DNA from: Sphingobacterium sp. ML3W
GTDB taxonomy: Bacteria > Bacteroidota > Bacteroidia > Sphingobacteriales > Sphingobacteriaceae
Length of the DNA stretch: 64,000 nucleotides
Assembly: GCF_000747525.1 (NCBI RefSeq)
Contig: NZ_CP009278.1
Span: forward strand, 1,922,001 to 1,986,000
Direction: 5' to 3'
This document shows positions 17,959-26,491 of this stretch, piece by piece. Positions within the stretch are counted from its first letter, which is position 1. Each line of letters starts with the position of its first letter. Position numbers and translations under genes: made by a program. Under the pieces are notes generated by a model. That model was given only the letters and a program-made list of their open reading frames with translations, was not told where the DNA came from and did no database searches.

Positions 17959-19425
17959 ATGGCAAATAATAATTTAGATGCTTTAGCTCCACAAGAGTTA
18001 TGGGCAAATTTTTCTGCATTGAATGCAGTTCCTCGTGCTTCTAAGAAGGAAGAACGCGTTATCGCATTCATGTTAGATTTTGGTGAAAAATTAGGACTTG
18101 AGGTCAGTAAAGATCATGTTGGGAATGTCATAATCAAAAAAGCGGCATCTGCTGGTATGGAAGACCGTAAAACGATTGTATTGCAGTCTCACTTGGATAT
18201 GGTGCATCAAAAAAATAATGATACTGTTTTTGATTTTGATACACAGGGAATCGACATGTTTGTCGATGGCGACTGGGTAAAAGCTAAAGGAACAACGCTA
18301 GGTGCGGATAATGGAATTGGTGTTGCGACTATTATGACCATTTTAGCTTCTAAAGATATCCAGCATCCTGCTATAGAGGCTTTATTTACAATTGACGAAG
18401 AAACGGGTATGACCGGTGCAATGGGCTTGCAAGGAGGAATCCTTACAGGAGACATCTTGTTGAACCTGGATACGGAAGAAGATGATGAAATCGATATCGG
18501 TTGTGCAGGTGGGATTGATGTGACTGCAACGAAGTCTTATAAAGAGGAGGCAAGTCTTTCTGGAGCGGTAGCTTTTGAAATTAAAGTTCAAGGTTTAAAT
18601 GGCGGTCACTCTGGAATTGAAATTCATAAAGGCTTGGGGAATGCAAATAAAATCATGAACCGGTTGTTATATAAATCTTACGAAGAGTTTGGTTTACAAA
18701 TCGCTACTTTAAATGGCGGAAGCTTACGAAATGCCATACCACGTGAGTCAGTTGCGACGGTAATTGTATCTTCGGAACATGAAGATCATTTTGCATCAGA
18801 TTTAGCACCACTTATAAAATCTATCCAAGATGAGTTTAAGACGGTTGATGCAGATTTGACGATTACCATTGATAAATTAACTACTGTTCCTGCTCATGTT
18901 ATCTCTTCTTTGGATCAACAGTTGCTGGTAAATGCTGTTTATGCTGCTCAAAATGGCGTATATCGTGTAAGTGCAGATTTTGAAGATTTAGTGGAAACTT
19001 CCAATAATATCGCTAAGGTTACAGTTGGCAATGGAAAAATGAATATCCAATGCTTGACTCGGTCATCTGTGGAAAGTTCTAAAATTGATTTAGCGCAATC
19101 TCTACAAGCAACATTTGAGTTGGCAGGATTTGATGTTGAATTTTCTGGTTCTTATCCAGGATGGACACCTAATGCAAATTCAGAAATTTTAGAGGTTTTG
19201 AAACGTATTTATGTGGAGCAACATAATGAAGAACCAAAAGTTGTAGCGTGTCATGCAGGCTTAGAATGTGGCATACTGGGTACCAATTACCCTGAGATGG
19301 ATATGATTTCTTTTGGCCCCACAATTCTAGGAGCACATTCGCCAGCAGAGCGGGTGTCGATTTCATCTGTTCAAAAATACTGGGCATTTGTCAAGCAGAT
19401 TTTGAAAGAAATTCCTAATAAATAA
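17959..19425 (+). CDS. pepD: Aminoacyl-histidine dipeptidase (PepD, M20 family)
   Basis: Di-zinc cytosolic dipeptidase that hydrolyses Xaa-His dipeptides such as carnosine. Metal-site motifs are visible: QSHLDMVHQK (His and Asp) near residue 76, TTLGADNGIGVA near 115, and FTIDEETGMTGA near 145 with the catalytic glutamates. The lid dimerisation region (GHSGIEIHKGLGNANK) follows, then GLECGIL and AHSPAERV near the end (last zinc ligand). No signal peptide. At 488 aa it fits the M20C family. It is monocistronic, with a promoter element upstream and a hairpin terminator after it. Confidence 0.95.
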   Translation: MANNNLDALAPQELWANFSALNAVPRASKKEERVIAFMLDFGEKLGLEVSKDHVGNVIIKKAASAGMEDRKTIVLQSHLDMVHQKNNDTVFDFDTQGIDMFVDGDWVKAKGTTLGADNGIGVATIMTILASKDIQHPAIEALFTIDEETGMTGAMGLQGGILTGDILLNLDTEEDDEIDIGCAGGIDVTATKSYKEEASLSGAVAFEIKVQGLNGGHSGIEIHKGLGNANKIMNRLLYKSYEEFGLQIATLNGGSLRNAIPRESVATVIVSSEHEDHFASDLAPLIKSIQDEFKTVDADLTITIDKLTTVPAHVISSLDQQLLVNAVYAAQNGVYRVSADFEDLVETSNNIAKVTVGNGKMNIQCLTRSSVESSKIDLAQSLQATFELAGFDVEFSGSYPGWTPNANSEILEVLKRIYVEQHNEEPKVVACHAGLECGILGTNYPEMDMISFGPTILGAHSPAERVSISSVQKYWAFVKQILKEIPNK

Positions 19426-19446
19426 ACTGAAACAACGAATATTAAA

Positions 19447-19477
19447 AGGCTTAAATTAATTTTTAAGCCTTTTTTTG
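19447..19477 (+). terminator. Rho-independent terminator of pepD
   Basis: Stem AGGCTTAAA/TTTAAGCCT (19447-19455 and 19462-19470) with a 6-base loop and seven T residues; 21 bases after the stop codon. Confidence 0.88.
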
Positions 19478-19808
19478 TATACCATGTAGTGGTTTTTAAT
19501 ATATTTTATATAAATTTACTTATAGTTGCTCATAATAAGGGAGGTACAAATACTTATTTACTCCTTTATCTTCCTATTTCTTAATCATGACATTTACTCC
19601 TGCAAATAGCTGTCTTTTAGTGAGAGTATGCTTTTGTTATTTATCAAAAAATGACAAAATGTTATTCCAGCTAGAATTGTAATTGATGTATTTAATGTGA
19701 GGTTTTGTAGTTGAATATGTAATGATTTCCTTCCTTTTATTGTTTTTTTGTTATCCTATCGTTCTATTTGATAGGTTTTTGGTAAATATTACGATTACAA
19801 AAAACGTG

Positions 19809-19835
19809 TTTTAACATATTCATTGCATGTTAAAA
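19809..19835. promoter_or_regulatory. Perfect inverted repeat, candidate operator
   Basis: TTTTAACAT and its exact complement ATGTTAAAA (9 bp each) are separated by 9 bases. The centre is about 38 bases before the -7 box, a place suited to an activator or a dimeric repressor. The regulator is unknown; it does not resemble a Fur box. Confidence 0.45.
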
Positions 19836-19859
19836 TTAGTTAAATAGGTAAGGGAGTTT

Positions 19860-19867
19860 TACTTTTG
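19860..19867 (+). promoter_or_regulatory. Candidate -7 element for the TonB receptor
   Basis: TACTTTTG followed by C, an exact TAnnTTTG match, 31 bases before the start codon. Confidence 0.5.
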
Positions 19868-19898
19868 CAGCATTAAAACTATATCAAACACATCTTAC

Positions 19899-22481
19899 AT
19901 GAAAAAGTCTCTACTTTTTTTTGCTCTTGCTGTTGCTAGTTATGGAACAATCCATGCGCAAACAACTACAAGTAGTGTTACAGGGGTTGTAAAACAATCA
20001 ACTGGACAAACAACGACAGGTGCAACAATTAAAATTACGCATCAGTCAAGCGGAGCCACCTTCAGCGGATCGGCAGATTCTAATGGACATTTTAATATCG
20101 CAAATTTACAAGAGGGGGGACCTTACAAAATCGAGGTCACCTATATCGGTGAAAAACCGCTTATTTACGATAATGTCTTTTTGAAAGCCGGTGAAGCATT
20201 GCAATTAGATCCTATTTTTGCAGAATCATCTGGTACAAATTTAGATGAAGTTGTTATTGTAGGCCGTGGTTTGATTGATATTGCAGAGGATCGTAAAACT
20301 CCTATTGCAGTTTCTACTATTACAAAACAGATTATTGAAGAAAAAGTGGGAGCAATGGATATCACTGCTTCAATGGTAAATACACCAGGAGTATATGTAT
20401 CTGGTCAATCGAAAGGTTTTGGAGAATCATCCATGACGACTCGTGGATTTGATCAATCTAACACAGCTTTCTTATTAAATGGCCAACCTATCAATGGTAT
20501 GGACAACGGTCGTGTGTATTGGTCTAACTGGAGTGGTTTGACAGATATCGCTTCTTTAGTGCAAATCCAACGTGGTTTAGGTTCTTCAAAATTAGCGATT
20601 TCTTCAGTAGGGGGAACGATTAACTTTGTAACTAAATCTACAGATATGCAACAGGGTGGTTTTGTTAAAACATCAATCGGTAACGATATGTTTGTGAAAT
20701 CAACGATTGCATACAATACGGGTTTAATGAAAAGTGGATTTGCAGTATCTGCAATGGTCACTGGATGGAAAGGTAATGGTTATATGAACGGTACTGAAGG
20801 TGCTGGTCAGAACTATTTCTTGTCCGTTGGTTATAAAGTAAATGAAAAGCACAACTTAAACTTAATGGTTACAGGTGCCCCGCAATGGCATAACCAAGGT
20901 TATACTTCATCATTGAGTAATTTCTTGAAAGAAGGAAGAAAATTCAATGCAAATGTGGAGACGATTAACGGTGTGGAAAGGAATGTACGTAAAAATTACT
21001 ACCACAAACCTGTTGCTAACTTAAACTGGGATTGGACTATTGATGATAAATCATCTTTATCAACGGTATTATATGGTTCTATTGCTAGTGGTGGTGGTCA
21101 GTCTAAACGTACTGAAAGAGATGTAAACCCTGAGCCATTTTTAGCTTCTCAGGTGAATAATCACCAATGGTTTGGTGTAGTGTCTAACTACAATCGTAAA
21201 TTGAATGATAACTTAAACTTTAATGTTGGTTTCGATTTACGTGACTATAAAGGTGAACACTATATTCAAGTAACGGATAAATTAGGTCAAGAAACAATTT
21301 CTCATAAGGGTAATGTGAACTATGGTACAATGACAACGCCGAATTCTTATACCACTAATCCTTGGAAATCTTTTGGCGATAAGCCTAAAAATGCAGAGGA
21401 CCGTTTAGGTTGGGATTACGAACAAATGATCAGATATGCTGGTTTATTCGGACAGTTGGAATATGCAAAAGATGGTTTTTCTGCATTTTTCCAAGGTTCC
21501 CTTTCAGGTCAACAAAATAGCAGACAGGATTATTATCTTTATAAAATAGGTGAAGGAAAATCTAAAGATGTCAATAACTTAGGTTACAACGTAAAAGGTG
21601 GTGCAAGTTATACTTTAGGTAACCATACAGTCTTTGGTAATGCCGGATTATATTCACGCCAACCTTACCAGAACAACATCTTCATGAACTACAGAAATGA
21701 TGTTAATGGAGAAGCTAGAAATGAAGAAATCTTAGGTCTAGAAGCTGGATATAAATTTGCATCTGAATATTTTGACGTGAATGTAAATGCATACAAAACA
21801 ACTTGGGCACATCGTGTGACTGGAAGTTCTAAAAATGCAACTGCGGCTGATGTTAAAAAATATAATCCGACAAATGATCCGTCTGTTTTAGTCGAGGGCG
21901 ATTATCTTTACTTTTCTAATTACGGTGTAAAACAAGATCACAAAGGAATTGAATTGGATTTTGTAGCTCGTCCATTCCGTGGTTTTGAATTAAAAGGTTT
22001 TGCATCTGTTGGGGATTGGAAGTATGATGGCATGGCACAGACTATTGTTCGTAATGAAAACCGCGAGGTGTTAGCGAATGAAAAAAGAGATTTAACGGGT
22101 GTGAAAGTTGGTGAAGCTTCTCAAACAAGTTGGGGTTTAGGTGCTAAATACAAAGTAATAAAAGGTCTTTCATTCGATGCTGACTATAGACGTTATGAGG
22201 ATTTGTATGGTTCATTACCTGCTAGTGCTCCAACAATGAAGTTACCAAACTACGAATTGGTTGATGCAGGTGTATCGTACCGTTTGGAAGTTAGTCCTAA
22301 AAATGCAATTAGTTTCCGTATGAATGTCAATAATATCTTTGATACCTTGTATATTTCTGAAGCGACCTCTAATAGTGTTGCCCAAGAAAATCCTCAATAT
22401 TGGAAAGGTATTGATACCTCCAATTCTGTATTAATGGGATGGGGTCGTACATGGAATGCTTCTGTGAAATTCACATTCTAA
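19899..22481 (+). CDS. TonB-dependent receptor with carboxypeptidase-regulatory-like N-domain
   Basis: Outer-membrane active transporter driven by TonB. Signal peptide at residues 1-20 (MKKSLLFFALAVASYG...HAQ). A CarboxypepD_reg-like domain occupies about 25-105 (SVTGVVKQSTGQ, ADSNGHFNIANL). The plug follows, starting LDEVVIVGR, with TRGFDQSNTAFLLNGQPINGMDNGR and a GGTINFVTKS end. The rest is a 22-strand barrel ending in Phe (WNASVKFTF). There is no SusD gene beside it, so it is probably not a glycan SusCD pair; siderophore, heme or cofactor uptake are options I cannot separate. It stands alone, with a long regulatory gap and its own terminator. Confidence 0.92.
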   Translation: MKKSLLFFALAVASYGTIHAQTTTSSVTGVVKQSTGQTTTGATIKITHQSSGATFSGSADSNGHFNIANLQEGGPYKIEVTYIGEKPLIYDNVFLKAGEALQLDPIFAESSGTNLDEVVIVGRGLIDIAEDRKTPIAVSTITKQIIEEKVGAMDITASMVNTPGVYVSGQSKGFGESSMTTRGFDQSNTAFLLNGQPINGMDNGRVYWSNWSGLTDIASLVQIQRGLGSSKLAISSVGGTINFVTKSTDMQQGGFVKTSIGNDMFVKSTIAYNTGLMKSGFAVSAMVTGWKGNGYMNGTEGAGQNYFLSVGYKVNEKHNLNLMVTGAPQWHNQGYTSSLSNFLKEGRKFNANVETINGVERNVRKNYYHKPVANLNWDWTIDDKSSLSTVLYGSIASGGGQSKRTERDVNPEPFLASQVNNHQWFGVVSNYNRKLNDNLNFNVGFDLRDYKGEHYIQVTDKLGQETISHKGNVNYGTMTTPNSYTTNPWKSFGDKPKNAEDRLGWDYEQMIRYAGLFGQLEYAKDGFSAFFQGSLSGQQNSRQDYYLYKIGEGKSKDVNNLGYNVKGGASYTLGNHTVFGNAGLYSRQPYQNNIFMNYRNDVNGEARNEEILGLEAGYKFASEYFDVNVNAYKTTWAHRVTGSSKNATAADVKKYNPTNDPSVLVEGDYLYFSNYGVKQDHKGIELDFVARPFRGFELKGFASVGDWKYDGMAQTIVRNENREVLANEKRDLTGVKVGEASQTSWGLGAKYKVIKGLSFDADYRRYEDLYGSLPASAPTMKLPNYELVDAGVSYRLEVSPKNAISFRMNVNNIFDTLYISEATSNSVAQENPQYWKGIDTSNSVLMGWGRTWNASVKFTF

Positions 22482-22504
22482 GCGAGTAGAAAATATCATA
22501 TTAA

Positions 22505-22540
22505 AGAGCCGTTGCAATATCTATTGCAACGGCTCTTTTT
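22505..22540 (+). terminator. Rho-independent terminator of the TonB receptor
   Basis: Perfect 15-bp stem, arms 22505-22519 and 22522-22536, with a 2-base apex and a T-run. It lies 24 bases after the stop. Confidence 0.88.
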
Positions 22541-22810
22541 GCTTAACTATATGACTGGAAACAATAGTCAAACTTTATCAACCGATGTCTGCGTGCATTA
22601 CTTTAACGATGCAATTGGCTTTTGGTTAAAGGTATTCCAGTAAAACAATAGCCCATCTGAATATAATAAGTGTTTATTAATTTCTAAACGGCTATGTCCA
22701 AAACTGTCACTAACCACTAATTAGGTACAAAAGATCTAATGTATTACTAGTAGTAGGGCGGAAGTCAATCACCAGAGCGGAATTGCTTTAAATAAGGTAA
22801 AAGGGCATAA
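22541..22810. other. Non-coding gap, no recognisable content
   Basis: About 270 bases between two terminators. It holds a 30-codon ATG frame (22551-22643) and stop-rich short frames in all directions, but nothing I can identify. It may be plain spacer or the remains of a lost gene. Confidence 0.3.
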
Positions 22811-22840
22811 AAAAGGCTAAACAATAATGCTTAGCCTTTT
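22811..22840 (-). terminator. Terminator of the desaturase gene
   Basis: Stem AAAAGGCTAA/TTAGCCTTTT (22811-22820 and 22831-22840) with a 10-base loop. Read on the minus strand it comes shortly after the desaturase stop and is followed by a T-run. Confidence 0.75.
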
Positions 22841-22862
22841 TTATTTTTATATGTTATATCGA

Positions 22863-23936
22863 TTATCTTGACATAGACTGAATTACACTGACATGTGATT
22901 TGAACGCTGAATTGAATGTCTTATACTCGAGATACTTGACATTAAACTCAATGCATGTCTCTCTCACTAATTTGTTTATAGCAGGATAGTGAATGTGGCT
23001 TATTTTTGGGAACAAATGATGTTCTACTTGATAATTTAAGCCTCCTAATATCCATGTTAAGAATTTGTTTTTTGTTGCAAAATTAGCCGTAGAGCTTAAT
23101 TGATGTATCATCCACTCGTTCTCCATTCTTGTAGCATCTGTAGTTTCTTCTAATGCAACAAACTCGGTTTCGCTTAATACGTGAGCTAATTGAAATACAG
23201 TTGCTAAACATATACCACAAGCTATACCAGATATTAATAATCCAACTAAAGTTGGCAACCAACCTACAACTAAAATAGGGATAACGATAAAAATACTAAT
23301 GTGAACAATTTTACTGACCCAAAAAATAACTTTTTCACGCAATGGAAAATCAAATGATTTTTTTCTGCTTCCCATTGTTTCCGAGAAGTATTTTTCATAA
23401 TCCTGATAGAAGATCCATGCTAAATAGGAAACACTATATAGAAGCATAAAATAATATTTTTGATAGGAGTGATGTTTTTTTAATTCCTGATCTTTATGTA
23501 CACGCATAAACTTAATATCAATATCATGATCTTCACCCTCAATATTGGTATAAGTGTGATGAGCAATATTATGTTTTAGTTTCCAGAAATAAATATTGGC
23601 TCCCAAGAGATTAAAACTATAAGATAAGACGCTATTAAGCTTTTTACTTTTGGAAAAAGTATCATGACCAGCATCATGCATAATATTAAAACCTATGGCA
23701 GCGAAGTTGATGCCAAGCAATATACAGACGATGACGCTGATAGCCCAGTGCGGTTGAATTACTACTAAAATAATGTAGAAAAATATAGCTGTTAAAAACA
23801 AAATAATTGCCTTTGTCAGGATTTTTTTCTCTCCTGTTTTTTGAATTTTATTTGTTTTGAAATAATCGTTAATTCTTTCCTTTAAAGATTTGGAAAATAG
23901 TGTATTAACATTATTAAATTTTATTGTTGTTTTCAT
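22863..23936 (-). CDS. Membrane fatty acid desaturase (front-end/linoleoyl-CoA type)
   Basis: Di-iron membrane enzyme that introduces a double bond into fatty acyl chains. The three histidine boxes are present: HDAGH (87-91), HNIAHH (122-127) and QVEHH near residue 305. The Gln in place of His in the third box is typical of front-end desaturases (delta-5/delta-6 class), but no cytochrome b5 domain is fused. Four or more membrane helices are seen. At 357 aa it has the usual bacterial length. It is a single gene on the minus strand. Regiochemistry is inference; cold-induced membrane fluidity control is the likely use. Confidence 0.9.
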   Translation of the reverse strand: MKTTIKFNNVNTLFSKSLKERINDYFKTNKIQKTGEKKILTKAIILFLTAIFFYIILVVIQPHWAISVIVCILLGINFAAIGFNIMHDAGHDTFSKSKKLNSVLSYSFNLLGANIYFWKLKHNIAHHTYTNIEGEDHDIDIKFMRVHKDQELKKHHSYQKYYFMLLYSVSYLAWIFYQDYEKYFSETMGSRKKSFDFPLREKVIFWVSKIVHISIFIVIPILVVGWLPTLVGLLISGIACGICLATVFQLAHVLSETEFVALEETTDATRMENEWMIHQLSSTANFATKNKFLTWILGGLNYQVEHHLFPKISHIHYPAINKLVRETCIEFNVKYLEYKTFNSAFKSHVSVIQSMSR

Positions 23937-24167
23937 TGAGATCGATTAACTCTGTTAAAAATTAATGGTTGAAATTAGGTTTTGCATACAGAGCTTATAT
24001 TGATGAAATTTATTATTTTTATAAAGGTAACAATTATTTTTTTTAATGTTGTTAATTTAAGTTAAAGCTTTTGAAAAGTTAATAATATAAGAGTAGAATT
24101 TTATTATTAATCAGTAAAGGTACATTGTTTATAATCCAATTATTTTAGAGAATTTTTAAATTAAAAA

Positions 24168-24192
24168 GGGCTTACAAAATTAATGTAAGCCC
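24168..24192 (-). terminator. Terminator of the gyrA-TPR run
   Basis: Minus strand: GGGCTTACA/TGTAAGCCC (arms 24168-24176 and 24184-24192) with a 7-base loop, then five T residues. It lies 25 bases after the second TPR gene. Confidence 0.85.
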
Positions 24193-24216
24193 CTTCATTT
24201 TAAATTAATGATTAAT

Positions 24217-25386
24217 CTAATTTAGAGCATCTATTTTCGCAGTAACTTCTGAAGTTTTAGCTTCATCTTGCATGAAAATGTAATAATTTTTTAAATTAGT
24301 CAGAGCATCAATATTAGTAGGTTGCAACTCAACTGCTTTTGTTAGGTATACCAAAGCGGGTTTTATTTCTTCTTTGATTTTGTTAACGCCTTCGTTATAT
24401 TTTGCTTGGCTAAGTGTTCTATCATTATTTAAGACATTTAGTTTCTCACGTACACCATTCATCATAGTGATTGCCATATTTGTATTTGCTTCGAAATAAT
24501 CAGGGTCAATCGCTAAAGCTTTTTTATAAGCTTCTAAAGCTGCTTCATCATTCTTATTAGCAGATTGAGCGATACCGAGATAATAGTTTAAGCTTTTATT
24601 ATTAGGGTCTTTTGCGAGCTGTGATGTAATGCCAGCTACAATTTCTTTTTCACGACCAGAAATCAAATTAAACTCAATGTTTTGAACGGCTGCAGCGTTA
24701 TCTTCAGGATATAATTCTACTGCTTTTGCAGCGTACTCTAATGCTGAAGTTGTATCTTTTGCAGATAAAAATAATTTTGGTAAATCAACAACAACCTGTT
24801 TGTGAGAAGAAAATTCTTTTACAGGAATCAGTTCTTTATATTTAGCAATTGCCTTGTCGTAATCATTTATTTGCAAAGCTGAAATACCTCCGTAATAAAT
24901 TAATGTTGTATCACCAGGTAAGTATACAAGTGCTTTTTCAAATGAATCATAGGCTTCTTTATACTTTTGACCCTGATATTCTTCAGCACCATTATTGAAG
25001 TTAAACTGACCTAATACCTGTTCTGCAATGCGGATGTTGTCTTTATTAGCGCCATCACTGTCATAGGATTTTGCTTTAGCAATTCCATCCTCAGCTTTTT
25101 TAGCATCTTCGGCAGACTTATCTAAAGTTGCTAAATTGGCATACACTAGCGAGTATATTGTCCATGCTTCTGGATTTTCCTTTGTTTTGTCATTAACAAT
25201 AGCAAGATCGATAGCTTCTTGTGCAGTTTTTAAGTTAGGTAGCGCTAATTGTGCAGTTCCAGCAGCTTTAAGTTCCTCAAATTTTGCTATACCCGTTTTT
25301 GCTTTATTAACATTATTTTTTTGTGCATAAACAGATGTGCCTGCCGATGCGATAGCTGCCAATAATAATAATGATTTAATGTTCAT
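24217..25386 (-). CDS. Exported tetratricopeptide-repeat protein (second TPR)
   Basis: 389-aa protein with a signal peptide (MNIKSLLLLAAIASAGTSVYAQ) and TPR-type helical repeats: YQGQKYKEAYDSFEKALVYLPGD, INDYDKAIAKYKELIP, LNYYLGIAQSANKNDEAALEAYKKALAIDPDYFEANTN, and a C-terminal unit. TPRs form a protein-binding solenoid; no enzymatic residues are seen. It starts 2 bases after the other TPR gene and is the last member of the gyrA run. The periplasm is the likely location. The partner protein is unknown. Confidence 0.85.
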   Translation of the reverse strand: MNIKSLLLLAAIASAGTSVYAQKNNVNKAKTGIAKFEELKAAGTAQLALPNLKTAQEAIDLAIVNDKTKENPEAWTIYSLVYANLATLDKSAEDAKKAEDGIAKAKSYDSDGANKDNIRIAEQVLGQFNFNNGAEEYQGQKYKEAYDSFEKALVYLPGDTTLIYYGGISALQINDYDKAIAKYKELIPVKEFSSHKQVVVDLPKLFLSAKDTTSALEYAAKAVELYPEDNAAAVQNIEFNLISGREKEIVAGITSQLAKDPNNKSLNYYLGIAQSANKNDEAALEAYKKALAIDPDYFEANTNMAITMMNGVREKLNVLNNDRTLSQAKYNEGVNKIKEEIKPALVYLTKAVELQPTNIDALTNLKNYYIFMQDEAKTSEVTAKIDALN

Positions 25387-25388
25387 CT

Positions 25389-26486
25389 CTAATTAACTGT
25401 TAATTGATTTAATAATATATTCACACGATCTAATTGCACAAAGTCCTCAATCGCACTGTAATATGTCGATAGAGCATTAAGAGCATTCACATCATATGGT
25501 TTAATTTCATTTGCTTTCAAAAGAAAAGATTGTGCATACTGCTTATCTTCGTCATTTTTTGATTTCAGGAAATCTTTTAAATAAATAAGTCCTAAAGCTA
25601 AATTTGAAGCATAGTTATTAGCATCTAAACGCAAAACTTGATTGTAATATTGTTTTGCAGTTCGAATATCTTTAGCATCTTCATAGGCGTATCCTGCCAA
25701 ATAATTTAACTCGACATTTTCGGGCTCTAATTTAATTGCTTCATCTATAATTGGAAGTATAGCACCGTAAGATTCATTTTTGGAATAGATGTCGATGAGT
25801 TTAAAAAGAATTTCTTTATTTTGTGGAAATTCTAATCTTCCTGCTGTTAGCGTATTAAGCTCATCTTGTTTAGTCCCGATTTTTTCATATACAGCTGCAA
25901 GTTCTATATAATATTGTGCTTTTCTAGAATCTTGATTGATTAGCTCTTTATAGTATTTTATAGCATCAGGATACTTTTTGCTACTTACCGCTAAAGTTGC
26001 TAAATTAAACTTTAAATCAGCATTTTTAAAGCCCAGAGAATCCACTTTCAGAAATCCCATATAGGCATCTTCAAATTTATTATTCTTTAAATCAGTGTTA
26101 GATTTGTAGATAAGGGCAGTGGCTAGATTTTGTTTAATGTAGTCAACTTCAGTAGGGAAGTTTTTATAGGCCTTTTTCTTATTAATAAATTTTAAAGCAT
26201 TAAAACTTTCATCGATGGGGTCTAAAGTATACTTTTGGCTTCGTGTGGAATCTGCAACTGCAAAAGAACTATAAACTAATCCTCTTAAAATATTATTTCG
26301 TACTGAGGAGGAGTCTTTTCTAGTCTTAAATGCAGCATCGCTAAACTTTCGAGCATTTTCTAGATTTTTTATATCTCCAGTTTGCGTATAAAGTGCAAAA
26401 CTGTTGTTGCCCTCCTTTATATTGGATTGGGCAACAACAGTTAAACTTGTAGCTGACAGTACTAATGATGTCAATAATGCTTTCAT
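25389..26486 (-). CDS. Exported tetratricopeptide-repeat protein (first TPR)
   Basis: 365-aa protein with a signal peptide (MKALLTSLVLSATSLTVVAQ) and several TPR units: KKYPDAIKYYKELINQDSRKAQYY, SYGAILPIIDEAIKLEPENVELNY, YEDAKDIRTAKQYYNQVLRLDANN and FLLKANEIKPYDVNALN. It starts 5 bases after the gyrA stop, so it is probably translated from the gyrA message. It and the next gene share the signal/TPR layout and may be an old duplication. Its role is unknown; the gyrA linkage more likely reflects operon history than gyrase function. Confidence 0.85.
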   Translation of the reverse strand: MKALLTSLVLSATSLTVVAQSNIKEGNNSFALYTQTGDIKNLENARKFSDAAFKTRKDSSSVRNNILRGLVYSSFAVADSTRSQKYTLDPIDESFNALKFINKKKAYKNFPTEVDYIKQNLATALIYKSNTDLKNNKFEDAYMGFLKVDSLGFKNADLKFNLATLAVSSKKYPDAIKYYKELINQDSRKAQYYIELAAVYEKIGTKQDELNTLTAGRLEFPQNKEILFKLIDIYSKNESYGAILPIIDEAIKLEPENVELNYLAGYAYEDAKDIRTAKQYYNQVLRLDANNYASNLALGLIYLKDFLKSKNDEDKQYAQSFLLKANEIKPYDVNALNALSTYYSAIEDFVQLDRVNILLNQLTVN

Positions 26487-26491
26487 TCTAT

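Larger units (their letters stand above)
19478..19898 (+). promoter_or_regulatory. Upstream region of the TonB-dependent receptor
   Basis: A 421-bp gap without a gene. It contains a hairpin CCTATC/GATAGG (19755-19775) followed by five T residues, a perfect inverted repeat at 19809-19835, and a -7 element at 19860-19867. I see no riboswitch, RNA gene or coding frame of note. The length and structure suggest regulated expression of the receptor. Confidence 0.5.

Noticed and set aside
19899-22481. SusC/SusD glycan uptake pair
   Set aside because: The receptor has the carboxypeptidase-like N-domain, but no SusD lipoprotein follows; the next gene is a desaturase on the other strand.
22551-22643. 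30-codon ATG frame after the TonB receptor terminator
   Set aside because: Too short and without family similarity or promoter to support as a gene.
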